Assembly (NCBI GenBank): GCA_036985715.1
Contig: BTQE01000001.1
Coordinates: 1-64,000 of the forward strand
DNA from: SMXL01 sp036985715
GTDB lineage: Bacteria > Bacteroidota > Rhodothermia > Rhodothermales > UBA10348
DNA: 64,000 nucleotides
Direction: 5' to 3'
Below the pieces are notes generated by a model. That model was given only the letters and a program-made list of their open reading frames with translations, searched no databases and was not told where the DNA came from. The translations under genes and the position numbers were made by a program. This document shows positions 45,163-53,896 of this stretch, in pieces (the stretch's first letter is position 1; every line of letters starts with the position of its first letter).

Positions 45163-46764
45163 ATGTATGATCAGGTCGATATGCAAGCTGAACAGACGGA
45201 CTTCAAATTCACTTATTCGACGATGGGGCAAGGAGATTCCGACGTCTTTCACGGTGACTTTGATGCGGGTGTAGAGGAAGCCAGGCAAAAGGCAGGAGCA
45301 AGGCATCCTAATTTTATTGCTGACGAGGCGCGAGTCGCGAATTCCTATACGGACGATATCTCTCCCACCGATACAAACCTGATCCTCGGGCACTTTGCCA
45401 ACGGTACGGCTTACGATACGCGCGACGCAGTTCAAGCGGCGAAGAGTGCATATCGCCCCTGGTCGGAGGACTGGAAAGAGCGTGTTCGAATCCTTCGTGC
45501 GGCCGCGGACCTGATCAGTGACAGGAAGTATTTTCTTGCTGCTGTCATGTGTCTGGAAGTTGGGAAAAGTCGCCTCGAAGCTATGGGTGATACCGAAGAG
45601 GCTGCTGACCTCATTCGATATTACTGCCAACAGATGGAGGATGCCAACGGCTTTTTAAAGCAGATGGGTAAGCTCTCTCCTGATGAGCACGTAGTCAGCG
45701 TCCTTCGCCCATTCGGAGTATGGGCAGTTATCGCCCCCTTCAATTTTCCCCTGGCTCTTTCGGCCGGTATGTCAGCCGGAGCGCTCGTTGCAGGTAATAC
45801 CGTCGTTTACAAACCGTCGTCGGATGCGCCGTGGACCGGCGTACTGCTGTACGATGTGTTCAGGGAAGCGGGACTTCCTGCTGGAGTATTCAATTATATC
45901 AATGGCCCAGGCTCTGTCGTCGGAGAAGAATTGGTTACCAACCCGGATGTTGACGGCATCGTGTTCACGGGTTCCAAAGAGGTAGGAATGAGCGCGTATC
46001 ACCGGTTCTCCAGTGAATATCCGAAGCCGTGTGTCACCGAAATGGGAGGGAAAAATCCTACAATCGTGACCGAAAACGCCGACGCCGAGCTAGCGGCGGA
46101 GGGGGTCATGCGATCGGTCGTTGGGCTTGGTGGCCAGAAATGCAGCGCCTGTTCTCGAGTGTATGTCCATTCGTCACTCGAGGGCGATTTTTTGGACCAT
46201 CTGGTTGAAAAGACTAAAGCTGTTGTAATCGGTGATCCCAGTGAGCGGGGGGTCTACCTGGGACCTCTGGTCAACGAGAACGCTTATCGGGCCTTTCAGG
46301 ACGCCGTGGATGTTGCGAGGCGGGACGGTACGATTTTAATCGGAGGGAATACTCTTATCGATCCGCCCTTTGATCGAGGATATTTTGTGGAGCCGACGGT
46401 TGTTACCGGATTGCCAACGGATCACGAACTCTTTTACAAAGAGCTGTTTGTACCCTTCGTTACTATCGGGGTCGTCGAATCCCTGGAGGAAGCCGTGGAC
46501 CTGTCCAATCGTTCAGAGTATGGGTTGACCGCAGGCATTTATAGCAGCGATCCCGATGAGGTGGAATGGTTCTTCAACCATATCGAATCAGGCGTGTGCT
46601 ACGCCAATCGTCGCTCAGGAGCGACTACAGGCGCGTGGCCGGGAGTCCAAGCGTTTTGCGGATGGAAGGGAAGTGGATCGACAGGAAAAGGGGGTTGTGG
46701 TCCCTATTACGTTCAGCAATTCATGCGTGAGCAAAGCAGAACGGTTGTGGAGGCTTCGATCTGA
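45163..46764 (+). CDS. P5C-dehydrogenase-type aldehyde dehydrogenase
   Basis: A 533-residue NAD(P)-dependent aldehyde dehydrogenase of the L-glutamate-gamma-semialdehyde (P5C) dehydrogenase branch. Visible motifs are PFNFPLALSAGMSAGALVAGN, VFTGSKEVG, TEMGGKNP with the general-base Glu, GLGGQKCSACSRVYV with the catalytic Cys, and the branch-typical NRRSGATTGAWPGVQAFCGWKGSGSTGKGG end. A 63-base gap precedes it; M7 (45181) is an alternative start with AGGT upstream. In beta-lysine breakdown its substrate would be 3-amino-6-oxohexanoate, a one-carbon-longer P5C-like aldehyde. Confidence 0.9.
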   Translation: MYDQVDMQAEQTDFKFTYSTMGQGDSDVFHGDFDAGVEEARQKAGARHPNFIADEARVANSYTDDISPTDTNLILGHFANGTAYDTRDAVQAAKSAYRPWSEDWKERVRILRAAADLISDRKYFLAAVMCLEVGKSRLEAMGDTEEAADLIRYYCQQMEDANGFLKQMGKLSPDEHVVSVLRPFGVWAVIAPFNFPLALSAGMSAGALVAGNTVVYKPSSDAPWTGVLLYDVFREAGLPAGVFNYINGPGSVVGEELVTNPDVDGIVFTGSKEVGMSAYHRFSSEYPKPCVTEMGGKNPTIVTENADAELAAEGVMRSVVGLGGQKCSACSRVYVHSSLEGDFLDHLVEKTKAVVIGDPSERGVYLGPLVNENAYRAFQDAVDVARRDGTILIGGNTLIDPPFDRGYFVEPTVVTGLPTDHELFYKELFVPFVTIGVVESLEEAVDLSNRSEYGLTAGIYSSDPDEVEWFFNHIESGVCYANRRSGATTGAWPGVQAFCGWKGSGSTGKGGCGPYYVQQFMREQSRTVVEASI

Positions 46765-48065
46765 ACTATCCCCAAATAATAACGGAATTGCCAGGACCGA
46801 AAGCGAGGGCACTGATCGAAACCGACTCGCAGGTAGCCTCACGATCACTCATTAAAGAGTATCCGCTCGCCGTTGAACGGGCAGAAGGGATCGTGGTTAC
46901 GGATCTGGATGGCAATCGATTTATAGATTTCATGTCCGGAATCGCTGTTTCTTTGACCGGACATTGTCATCCCCGAGTAGTAAGCCGGATCAAGGACCAG
47001 GCAGATAAACTGCTACACATCTGCGGGACCGACTTCTATTACCCGGTCTATACGGAGCTATGTCAGAAGCTCGCGAACCTGGGACCCGGGTCCGACTCCT
47101 GGCGGGTGTACTTGGGCAATTCCGGCGCAGAGGCAGTTGAAGGAGCCATAAAGCTGGCTCGGTACCATACAGGGCGTCAACAGATCATTTCATTTTATGG
47201 GGGATTCCATGGCCGGACGTACGGAGCTCTCAGTCTGACAGCCAGCAAAACCAAACAGCGTGCAGGCTTTGGTCCACTGTTACCTGGAGTGACGCACATG
47301 CCGTACGGGAATTGCAGGTCCTGCACGTACCATTTGACGTACCCTGAATGCAATGTCCACTGTGTCGATGGTTGGAGGGATACTATTTTCCAGAGAACTA
47401 TTTCTCCGGATGAAGTCGCGGCTGTTATTGTCGAACCCATTCAGGGAGAAGGAGGGCATATCATCCCGCCCCCGAAATACTTCCCGCAGCTGAGAAAGCT
47501 ATGTGACGAGTTTGGCATTCTGCTCATTGCCGACGAAATCCAGAGTGGGATGGGCCGGACCGGAAAGTTTTTTGCCATTGAGCATTGGGACGTCGTGCCC
47601 GACATTATCACGCTGGCAAAGGGACTGGGATCAGGACTTCCCATCAGTGCCGTTCTTGCCCGGGATGAGATCATGTCCTGGCCGCCGGGTAGTCATGGAA
47701 GTACGTTCGGTGGCAATCCGGTTGCCTGCGCGGCTGCTCTGGAAACGATCGATCTTGTGGAAGAGGGACTCATGACCAATGCGGTAGAAATCGGCAGTTA
47801 CCTCATGGAGGGACTATCCGAGTTGCAATCCAGACATCCGTTTATTTCTGATGTTCGAGGAAAAGGACTGATGCTTGCTATCGAGTTTACACCGGGAGAG
47901 ATTGCCGCCTTGTTTGAACGTGCTTGCTTCGAAAAAGGACTTCTCGTACTAACCTGCGGGGAGAATTCTGTGCGATTTGCTCCACCGATGATTCTCGAAA
48001 GAGCCGACGCAGATAAGGCACTCGAACTTGTTGCGATCGTGGTGTCTGAGCTAGTACTCTCCTGA
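46761..48065 (+). CDS. Class III omega-aminotransferase (ornithine/GABA/lysine type), probable CTG start
   Basis: A 434-residue class III aminotransferase of the archaeal/bacterial ornithine-GABA group: GNSGAEAVEGAIKLAR, SFYGGFHGRTYGALSLT, LLIADEIQSGMGRTGKFFAIEH, and the lysine in TLAKGLGSGLPISAV. A paired-cysteine insert (CRSCTYHLTYPECNVHC) is present. The usual N-terminus NYPxIxTELPGPKAR is encoded only if translation begins at CTG 46761, which overlaps the preceding TGA and has GGAGG seven bases upstream. The next candidate is TTG 46788. Omega-amine transfer is the probable activity. Confidence 0.87.
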   Translation: MNYPQIITELPGPKARALIETDSQVASRSLIKEYPLAVERAEGIVVTDLDGNRFIDFMSGIAVSLTGHCHPRVVSRIKDQADKLLHICGTDFYYPVYTELCQKLANLGPGSDSWRVYLGNSGAEAVEGAIKLARYHTGRQQIISFYGGFHGRTYGALSLTASKTKQRAGFGPLLPGVTHMPYGNCRSCTYHLTYPECNVHCVDGWRDTIFQRTISPDEVAAVIVEPIQGEGGHIIPPPKYFPQLRKLCDEFGILLIADEIQSGMGRTGKFFAIEHWDVVPDIITLAKGLGSGLPISAVLARDEIMSWPPGSHGSTFGGNPVACAAALETIDLVEEGLMTNAVEIGSYLMEGLSELQSRHPFISDVRGKGLMLAIEFTPGEIAALFERACFEKGLLVLTCGENSVRFAPPMILERADADKALELVAIVVSELVLS

Positions 48066-48074
48066 GGAACGCGA

Positions 48075-48986
48075 ATGAAGAGCAAACTGACAACCATGGC
48101 GGACGCGATTTCTCGCTTTGTCGAGGATGGCTCCACGATTCTGATCGATGGATTCACTCACCTCATCTGCTTTGCTGCTGCGCATGAAATCATCCGTCAG
48201 AGAAAGCGCAATCTTACGCTTTGCCGAATGACTCCGGATCTGATCTACGATCAGATGATCGCAGCCGGTTGTGCATCAAAGGTCATTTTCAGTTGGGCCG
48301 GAAATCCTGGGGCCGGATCATTATTCGGACTCAGACGGGCAATTGAGAAGCAGATCCCGGGTCCGCTCGAAGTCGAGGAATACTCGCATTTCGGTCTAGC
48401 GGCCCGACTGATAGCGGGAGCCGCAAACCTACCGTTTTATCCCGTTCAAAGTTATCTCGGAAGCGATCTTCCGGAAGTAAATCCCCGGATTCGAACTGTG
48501 ACCTGTCCGTATACGGAACGTTCGATTGCTACCGTTCCGGCGCTGAATCCTGACATCGCTATCGTTCACGCTCAGCGAGCTGACTCAGACGGCAATACAC
48601 AGGTTTGGGGTATTACTGGAATCCAAAAGGAGACCGCGTTCGCCGCAAAGAGCGTGATTGTCGTGGTGGAGGAGTTGGTGGATTCAAAGGTGATTCGATC
48701 CGATCCTAACAGAACCTTGATTCCCGGAATGGTCGTCGATGCTGTCGTGCTGGAACCTCTCGGCTGTCATCCTTCCTATGTTCAGGGCTATTATGACCGA
48801 GACAACGATTTTTATATCGCATGGGGAGATATTTCAAGAGACCAATCGTCTCTTGATCGATATCTGGATGAGTGGATATATGGGGTAGGATCCCGTTCGG
48901 AGTATGTCGAAAAATTAGGTCCCGATGATGTGAGCCGTCTGAAGGCCGAACTCGTTCTGACGACGCCTGTGAATTATGGATATTGA
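48075..48986 (+). CDS. catI: CoA-transferase alpha subunit, CatI-like
   Basis: A 303-residue alpha subunit of a class I CoA-transferase. The features LTLCRMTPDLIYDQMIAAGCASKVIFSW, GPLEVEEYSHFGLAARLIAGA and PDIAIVHAQRADSDGNTQVWG agree with the CatI branch (3-oxoadipate CoA-transferase, also glutaconate CoA-transferase-like) more than with SCOT/AtoD. It pairs with the next gene as a heterodimer or heterotetramer transferring CoA to a dicarboxylic keto acid. It starts nine bases after the aminotransferase. Confidence 0.85.
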   Translation: MKSKLTTMADAISRFVEDGSTILIDGFTHLICFAAAHEIIRQRKRNLTLCRMTPDLIYDQMIAAGCASKVIFSWAGNPGAGSLFGLRRAIEKQIPGPLEVEEYSHFGLAARLIAGAANLPFYPVQSYLGSDLPEVNPRIRTVTCPYTERSIATVPALNPDIAIVHAQRADSDGNTQVWGITGIQKETAFAAKSVIVVVEELVDSKVIRSDPNRTLIPGMVVDAVVLEPLGCHPSYVQGYYDRDNDFYIAWGDISRDQSSLDRYLDEWIYGVGSRSEYVEKLGPDDVSRLKAELVLTTPVNYGY

Positions 48987-48989
48987 TTG

Positions 48990-49754
48990 ATGGCAGCCTC
49001 GTATTCGACATCGGAATTGATGGTTGTCCGAGCGGCACGTGAGCTTCTGGATGGTGAAGTCGTTTTTGTCGGCATCGGGCTTCCGAACCTTGCGTGCAAT
49101 CTGGCTCGTCACACCCACGCTCCGAACTTGACGCTGATCTATGAATCCGGAGTGGTCGGATCGGAACCTGAACGACTTCCGCTGTCGATTGGTGATCCGT
49201 GTCTGGTAAAGGGAGCCGCCGCGGTCTGTTCGATCTCTGATGTGTTCCAGCACTACCTGGTGAATGAAAAGATCGACGTCGGATTCCTGGGGGCGGCACA
49301 GATGGATCGATACGGGAATATCAATACGACGGTAATTGGTAGTTACGAAAATCCTATAGTTCGACTTCCCGGTAGTGGCGGAGCCTGCGAAATGGCTATT
49401 CACGCCAAAAGAGTTGTTGTCATCGCGACGCAAAATTTGAAGACGTTTCCCGAAACCGTGGATTTCATTACCAGTCCGGGCCAGAACTCGAAAGGGAGAT
49501 CGAGACTGGAGTGGGGGCTTCCAGGAGGAGGGCCAGCAATGCTCATTACCAACCTGGGTGTGTTCAAATTTGATTCCGAGTCGGGCGAAGTCATCCTGAC
49601 CGAAATCCATCCAGGAGTTGAGCGAAGCGATGTTGTTAACACGATCGGCTGGAATCTTCGTGTGGCTGGGGATATAACTGAAACCCCCGAGCCGACGGTA
49701 GATGAACTCCGAATCATCCGGGAAGAACTGGACCCCGATCATCTCTATATCTGA
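48990..49754 (+). CDS. catJ: CoA-transferase beta subunit, CatJ-like
   Basis: A 254-residue beta subunit. VFVGIGLPNLACNLAR, the catalytic Glu52 in IYESGVVGSEP, FLGAAQMDRYGNINTTVIG, LPGSGGACEMA and LHPGV-like EIHPGVERSDVV match the CatJ branch, whose known substrate is 3-oxoadipate (CoA from succinyl-CoA). TTG 48987 is a possible alternative start directly after the alpha stop; ATG 48990 is preferred. Confidence 0.87.
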   Translation: MAASYSTSELMVVRAARELLDGEVVFVGIGLPNLACNLARHTHAPNLTLIYESGVVGSEPERLPLSIGDPCLVKGAAAVCSISDVFQHYLVNEKIDVGFLGAAQMDRYGNINTTVIGSYENPIVRLPGSGGACEMAIHAKRVVVIATQNLKTFPETVDFITSPGQNSKGRSRLEWGLPGGGPAMLITNLGVFKFDSESGEVILTEIHPGVERSDVVNTIGWNLRVAGDITETPEPTVDELRIIREELDPDHLYI

Positions 49755-49757
49755 TGT

Positions 49758-51011
49758 ATGGTCATGCGTGAGGTTGTCATCATCGATGCCGTCCGAACCC
49801 CCATTGGTCGTTTAGGCGGGGTGCTCTCCAGCGTTCGTCCCGACGACCTGCTGGCCCTTGTGCTTTCTGAGCTCGTCAAGCGAACCGGGATTGATCCAGC
49901 AATCATTGACGACGTGTTTGCAGGTTGTGCCAACCAAGCCGGTGAAGACAATCGTAATGTGGCCCGGATGGGCTTACTTCTGGCTGGGTTTCCAGATAGC
50001 GTTCCCGGAGTTACGGTAAACCGGTTGTGTGCCTCGGGGCTGGAAGCCGTGAATCAGGCGGCGAAAGCTATTCTCGTGGGCGAGGGAGATGTTTTCATCG
50101 GAGGCGGGGTTGAAAGCATGAGTCGGGCACCGTGGATCCTACCAAAATCTGAAAAAGCGTTTACTGTTGGCCATCCAGATATATTTGACTCGACGTTGGG
50201 TTGGCGGATGATCAATCCAAAGTTGGAGGCGATCAAAGTCACCATGCAGCTCGGTGAAACGGCCGAAATCATTGCTGAAAAGATGGGAATTACACGCGCG
50301 GAGCAGGATGAATTTGCACTGGAAAGTCACCGCCGAGCCGTGAGTGCGATTGCGGGGGGCAGATTTGAGGACGAAATCGTTCCGGTTCCGATTTTCGAAA
50401 AAAAGACGGGCAATCGGCATGTAGAGATGGACGAACATCCCCGGTACCGTTGCGCTAACGGCAAAGTCATTCTTGATACGGACCTCGAGAGACTTTCTGC
50501 CCTGAGCCCCGTGTTTCGTCAGCACGGGACCGTAACGGCCGGAAATGCCAGCGGGCTGAATGACGGTGCGGCGGCGGTGCTATTGATGACGGCCGAGAAG
50601 GCCAAACAACTCGGGCTTCGTCCAATGGCTAGATGGATAGGTAGTTCTACAGCAGGTGTAAATCCAAGGGTCATGGGTTTTGGTCCGGTTCCAGCAACCA
50701 AAAAGCTGATGGCGCGGCTCGGCCTCGACATTCGTCAGTTTGGTCTTGTCGAATTGAACGAAGCATTTGCAGCCCAGGCCATCGGTGTTATGCGAGAACT
50801 CGAGTTGGATTCTGAAACCACCAATGTTAATGGCGGGGCTGTGGCGCTTGGTCATCCGTTGGGTTGTTCGGGCGCGAGAATTCTTACTACGCTATTGCAC
50901 GCAATGAATCGACGATCACCTACTGAAACTGTCCCTTATTATGGCCTCGCAAGTTTATGCGTTGGTGTGGGGCAAGGCGTTTCGACGGCCGTGGAATGGA
51001 TCGGGAACTAG
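49758..51011 (+). CDS. pcaF: Thiolase of the 3-oxoadipyl-CoA (PcaF) type
   Basis: A 417-residue degradative thiolase. The catalytic Cys is in TVNRLCASGLEAV, the catalytic His in GGAVALGHPLGCSG and the last Cys in LCVGVGQG. GCANQAGEDNRNVARM and the STLGWRMINP segment are characteristic of 3-oxoadipyl-CoA thiolases rather than acetoacetyl-CoA thiolases, so the product pair would be succinyl-CoA and acetyl-CoA. It is the last gene of the operon that begins at 40038; it starts three bases after the CatJ-like stop. Confidence 0.87.
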   Translation: MVMREVVIIDAVRTPIGRLGGVLSSVRPDDLLALVLSELVKRTGIDPAIIDDVFAGCANQAGEDNRNVARMGLLLAGFPDSVPGVTVNRLCASGLEAVNQAAKAILVGEGDVFIGGGVESMSRAPWILPKSEKAFTVGHPDIFDSTLGWRMINPKLEAIKVTMQLGETAEIIAEKMGITRAEQDEFALESHRRAVSAIAGGRFEDEIVPVPIFEKKTGNRHVEMDEHPRYRCANGKVILDTDLERLSALSPVFRQHGTVTAGNASGLNDGAAAVLLMTAEKAKQLGLRPMARWIGSSTAGVNPRVMGFGPVPATKKLMARLGLDIRQFGLVELNEAFAAQAIGVMRELELDSETTNVNGGAVALGHPLGCSGARILTTLLHAMNRRSPTETVPYYGLASLCVGVGQGVSTAVEWIGN

Positions 51012-51335
51012 TATCGGGCAGGTGCCTACATACTTTGATGAACGATTGTGAGATAACCACGTCAACAACCAGATGCGTAGGAGGCCTCACGATGAAACAC
51101 AGTGATAATTGGCACATATAATTCTTTGAATGGTGCGTATTATTGACATAATAATTGATTGCTATCGAGACGGGGAACCCCGCCACTGCGCAAATACGGT
51201 AAGCGTATCAATAGCCGCGGGACGCAAGAGTTGACGATTTTCAGTCTCAAGCGAGACCATTCCGACCGTGGGCTAACTGTTGTGGGGTGACCGATCGATA
51301 TAGCGATCCCACGTCGGACAGAATAACCATACACC
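51012..51335. other. 324-bp intergenic region after the catabolic operon
   Basis: It presumably holds the operon terminator and a promoter for the following gene. A weak stem GATCG-CGATC occurs near 51292-51307, without a U-tract. No gene, RNA or repeat was recognised. Confidence 0.35.
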
Positions 51336-51650
51336 ATGGCACTATATACTCATAAGGACGCGTCGCTGAATAATATCGATGGAAGAGGATATGTTTTCTT
51401 GATCCAGACCTCGATTGAAGATACGTATAAGGGTGTTTTCATCTCCGAACGAGAGAATGCCGAGAGTCTTGAATCTCTTTTAGGTGATTCAGAAGTAGAG
51501 TTTGACGGCATCGCATACCGGAAAACACGAGGAGGAGAACTAAGAAGTCAGGCGAAATCGTTCCTCGTTGATGTGAAGAACGTAGTTACCGTTTCAGCGG
51601 GTATTCGGGCCGATTTCGAGGTGCTCAAAGAAGTGACTAAATCGTCTTAG
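51336..51650 (+). CDS. Small protein of unknown function
   Basis: A 104-residue protein without signal or membrane segment. It reads as an alpha/beta protein with a long polar middle and a VSAGIRADFEVLKEV end, and has codon use like its neighbours. I do not recognise a family. It lies alone between the operon and the DUF819 gene; a ribosome site is not obvious. Confidence 0.5.
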   Translation: MALYTHKDASLNNIDGRGYVFLIQTSIEDTYKGVFISERENAESLESLLGDSEVEFDGIAYRKTRGGELRSQAKSFLVDVKNVVTVSAGIRADFEVLKEVTKSS

Positions 51651-51843
51651 ATGGTTCGGTTTTCTCTGCCGTCGAAGCTCGATTGTATCATGTTTGGCTC
51701 GTCGGGCTCGAGGCAACTCATCCAGGATTCGCGAATCCATTCATCGCTTTATCCGAACGAGAATTGGAATGCGATAACTGCCCACTTTGAATCTGATATC
51801 CTTGGGTGTATTCTCCGCGCACCTTGAACCTACCTCAGGTGCG

Positions 51844-53007
51844 ATGATTAACCAGCCTCTGGCTATTCTCGCAGTTCTTCTTTTCGCGATCTATATCTCG
51901 CTCAAACTCGTCAAGCGTTACGTTTGGGCAGAGCGGATGTCTACGATTCTATGGATCATTTTCATAAGTGCGATTTTTTCCAACGTTGGACTGATACCGA
52001 CGGATGCTTCGATCTACGGCTCCATTATCGACTTTACCGTTCCGTTTGCCGTATGTATCATACTCCTTACGGTCAGCCTGAAAGAAATCCTGAAGGCGGG
52101 TCGCGCAATGCTTTCGGCGTTTGTGCTCGCCTCAATTGGAACGGCCCTGGGCGTTGTGATAGCCACACTCTCATTGGACTCATTTCTATCTGATATCCTG
52201 GCGGGTGAGGGGTGGAAGCTTGCCGGACCATATACGGGAACGTTTATCGGCGGAAGTTTGAACTTTTTTGCCCTCTGGACGGGTCTCGAAATTGGTAATC
52301 CTGACTTGCTTGCCGCGGCCAATGCCGTAGACAATCTATCACTCTTTCCTCTTTACGCCCTGTGGATTGCAGTTCCATCTGTTCTGGCTGGCAAGTGGGT
52401 GGTCTCAAGGACGTGGGCGGTGAATAAGAGCGAGTTTGAGAGTGTGAGCGAGGAGGAAGAAAAGCCCACCCTGGATCCAGTACATGTGGCGACACTCTTT
52501 TTTATTACTCTTGCTGTCATGGCCGTCAGTAACTGGATCAAGGTAGAATTTGTTGATCAGTTCTTTCCGACTATGCCGAGCATACTCATTGTTACAACGC
52601 TTGCTCTGATTCTTGCCCAATTTGGACCCATCCGACGCCTAAAAGGCGCATGGGAAATCGGGGATCTCGCATTCTTCCTCTTCTTCGCTGCGGTGGGTGC
52701 ACTGATCAATTTTTATCAGGCCATTGTCCTGTCGCCGATTCTCTTTCTTTATGTGATGATTATAATGATCGTTCATTTCTCGTTTCTGTTCGGCATGGGA
52801 ATGCTACTCAAAATGGATCTGGGTGTACTGACGATTGCCTCCGTTGCGACGAAAGGTGGACCGGCGGTGGTCTTGCCTGTCGCAGAGATGAAAGGTTGGC
52901 GCCATCTCGTTCTGTCGGGTATTATCATCGCCATGCTCGGATATGCCGTTGGAAATTACGTCGGCTACGCGGTGGCTCATGGAATGAGAATCTTTCTGGG
53001 TGGGTAG
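51844..53007 (+). CDS. DUF819-family integral membrane protein
   Basis: A 387-residue protein with about ten hydrophobic helices, of the DUF819 (YjcL-like) family: GPYTGTFIGGSLNFFAL, ANAVDNLSLFPLYALWIA, and late GVLTIASVATKGGPAVVLPVAE. The family is uncharacterised, possibly a transporter. ATG 51844 is preferred with AGGT upstream; a TTG 57 bases earlier is possible. It is near several peptidases, so peptide or amino acid transport is a guess. Confidence 0.8.
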   Translation: MINQPLAILAVLLFAIYISLKLVKRYVWAERMSTILWIIFISAIFSNVGLIPTDASIYGSIIDFTVPFAVCIILLTVSLKEILKAGRAMLSAFVLASIGTALGVVIATLSLDSFLSDILAGEGWKLAGPYTGTFIGGSLNFFALWTGLEIGNPDLLAAANAVDNLSLFPLYALWIAVPSVLAGKWVVSRTWAVNKSEFESVSEEEEKPTLDPVHVATLFFITLAVMAVSNWIKVEFVDQFFPTMPSILIVTTLALILAQFGPIRRLKGAWEIGDLAFFLFFAAVGALINFYQAIVLSPILFLYVMIIMIVHFSFLFGMGMLLKMDLGVLTIASVATKGGPAVVLPVAEMKGWRHLVLSGIIIAMLGYAVGNYVGYAVAHGMRIFLGG

Positions 53008-53173
53008 CAGAAAAACCTTCTCCTGGAATGGGTGTACCGCCTCCCCGAGGGTGTATCTTCTTAGTACGACTCATTCGTATTGCTCATTTCTTCTCTGGTA
53101 GCGGTTGCTCGATCAGCCAGACAGTTCTCTACAAGGGGCAGGTCGGTCCACGTGCCTCGCAAGCCGTCCCATA

Positions 53174-53683
53174 ATGCGGCCACTTCTTTATTTCGCGTAC
53201 GGGTCTAATATGTGCGCTTCGCGCTTGCAACAGCGCGTACCCAATGCCCAAGCGGTGTCGGTGGGTAGACTATCGCGGCATCAACTCGTCTTCCATAAAC
53301 GTGGTGCGGACGGTTCCGGGAAATGCACAATCTGGAAAGATCAATTGAGCGAACACCAGGTCTTTGGCGTTCTGTATCTCATGGATGACGAGGCGAAGAC
53401 ACGCTTGGACCAAGAAGAGGGCCTCGGAACCGGATACGAAAGTAGAATCATCGAGATCATAACTGCAGAAGGGCGAATGAAGGCCCATACCTACATTGCG
53501 TCCGAATCGAATTATGATTCAGCCCTTGTTCCCTTTCAGTGGTACCTGGATTACGTTCTCACAGGCGCATACGAGCATCGTTTGCCTGAGTACTATATCT
53601 CGAATATCCGCGATGTGGCGTCCATCAAAGATCCAGACCGCGAGCGGGCATTCAAGCACGGACTAATTCTGCGAGCAGCCTAA
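53174..53683 (+). CDS. Gamma-glutamylcyclotransferase-like protein
   Basis: A 169-residue protein of the GGCT fold: YFAYGSNM at the N-terminus forms the substrate loop, and LDQEEGLGTGYES carries the catalytic Glu (Glu81 or Glu82). GGCT enzymes release 5-oxoproline from gamma-glutamyl amino acids, GGACT from gamma-glutamyl-lysine isopeptides. ATG 53174 begins the family start; the upstream frame is unsupported. Next to dipeptidase and oligopeptidase genes, a salvage role is plausible. Confidence 0.8.
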   Translation: MRPLLYFAYGSNMCASRLQQRVPNAQAVSVGRLSRHQLVFHKRGADGSGKCTIWKDQLSEHQVFGVLYLMDDEAKTRLDQEEGLGTGYESRIIEIITAEGRMKAHTYIASESNYDSALVPFQWYLDYVLTGAYEHRLPEYYISNIRDVASIKDPDRERAFKHGLILRAA

Positions 53684-53714
53684 TTATTGGGACTCGAAAG
53701 AATCATGTAGCTAC

Positions 53715-53879
53715 CTATTCGTATCTGATCGAATCCACCGGATTTGACAGGGCTGCACGGATCGATAGTATAACTACCGTTGTAGCTGCGATTACACCCA
53801 AAATCAGGGATGAGATCAGAAAAATCTCGATGCTGATACGCGTTCGATAGGCGACGTTCCTAAGCCACGAGCTCCCCAT
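53715..53879 (-). pseudogene. C-terminal remnant of a MacB/FtsX-type ABC transporter permease
   Basis: The minus-strand frame ends WLRNVAYRTRIS... then a membrane helix and RAALSNPVDSIRYE, which is the very end of FtsX/MacB-like permeases common in this phylum. The upstream part is absent, since the divergent dipeptidase gene begins at 53897. It is a truncated relic, probably left by an insertion, deletion or rearrangement. Confidence 0.6.
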
Positions 53880-53896
53880 ATTTTTCAGAGCATCTG

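Noticed and set aside
48706..49742. Long minus-strand frames under the CoA-transferase genes
   Set aside because: They complement highly recognisable CatI/CatJ-like sequences and have no motifs.
51170..51190. GGGGAACCCC stem-like stretch
   Set aside because: The loop would be only two bases and no U-tract follows; not a credible terminator.
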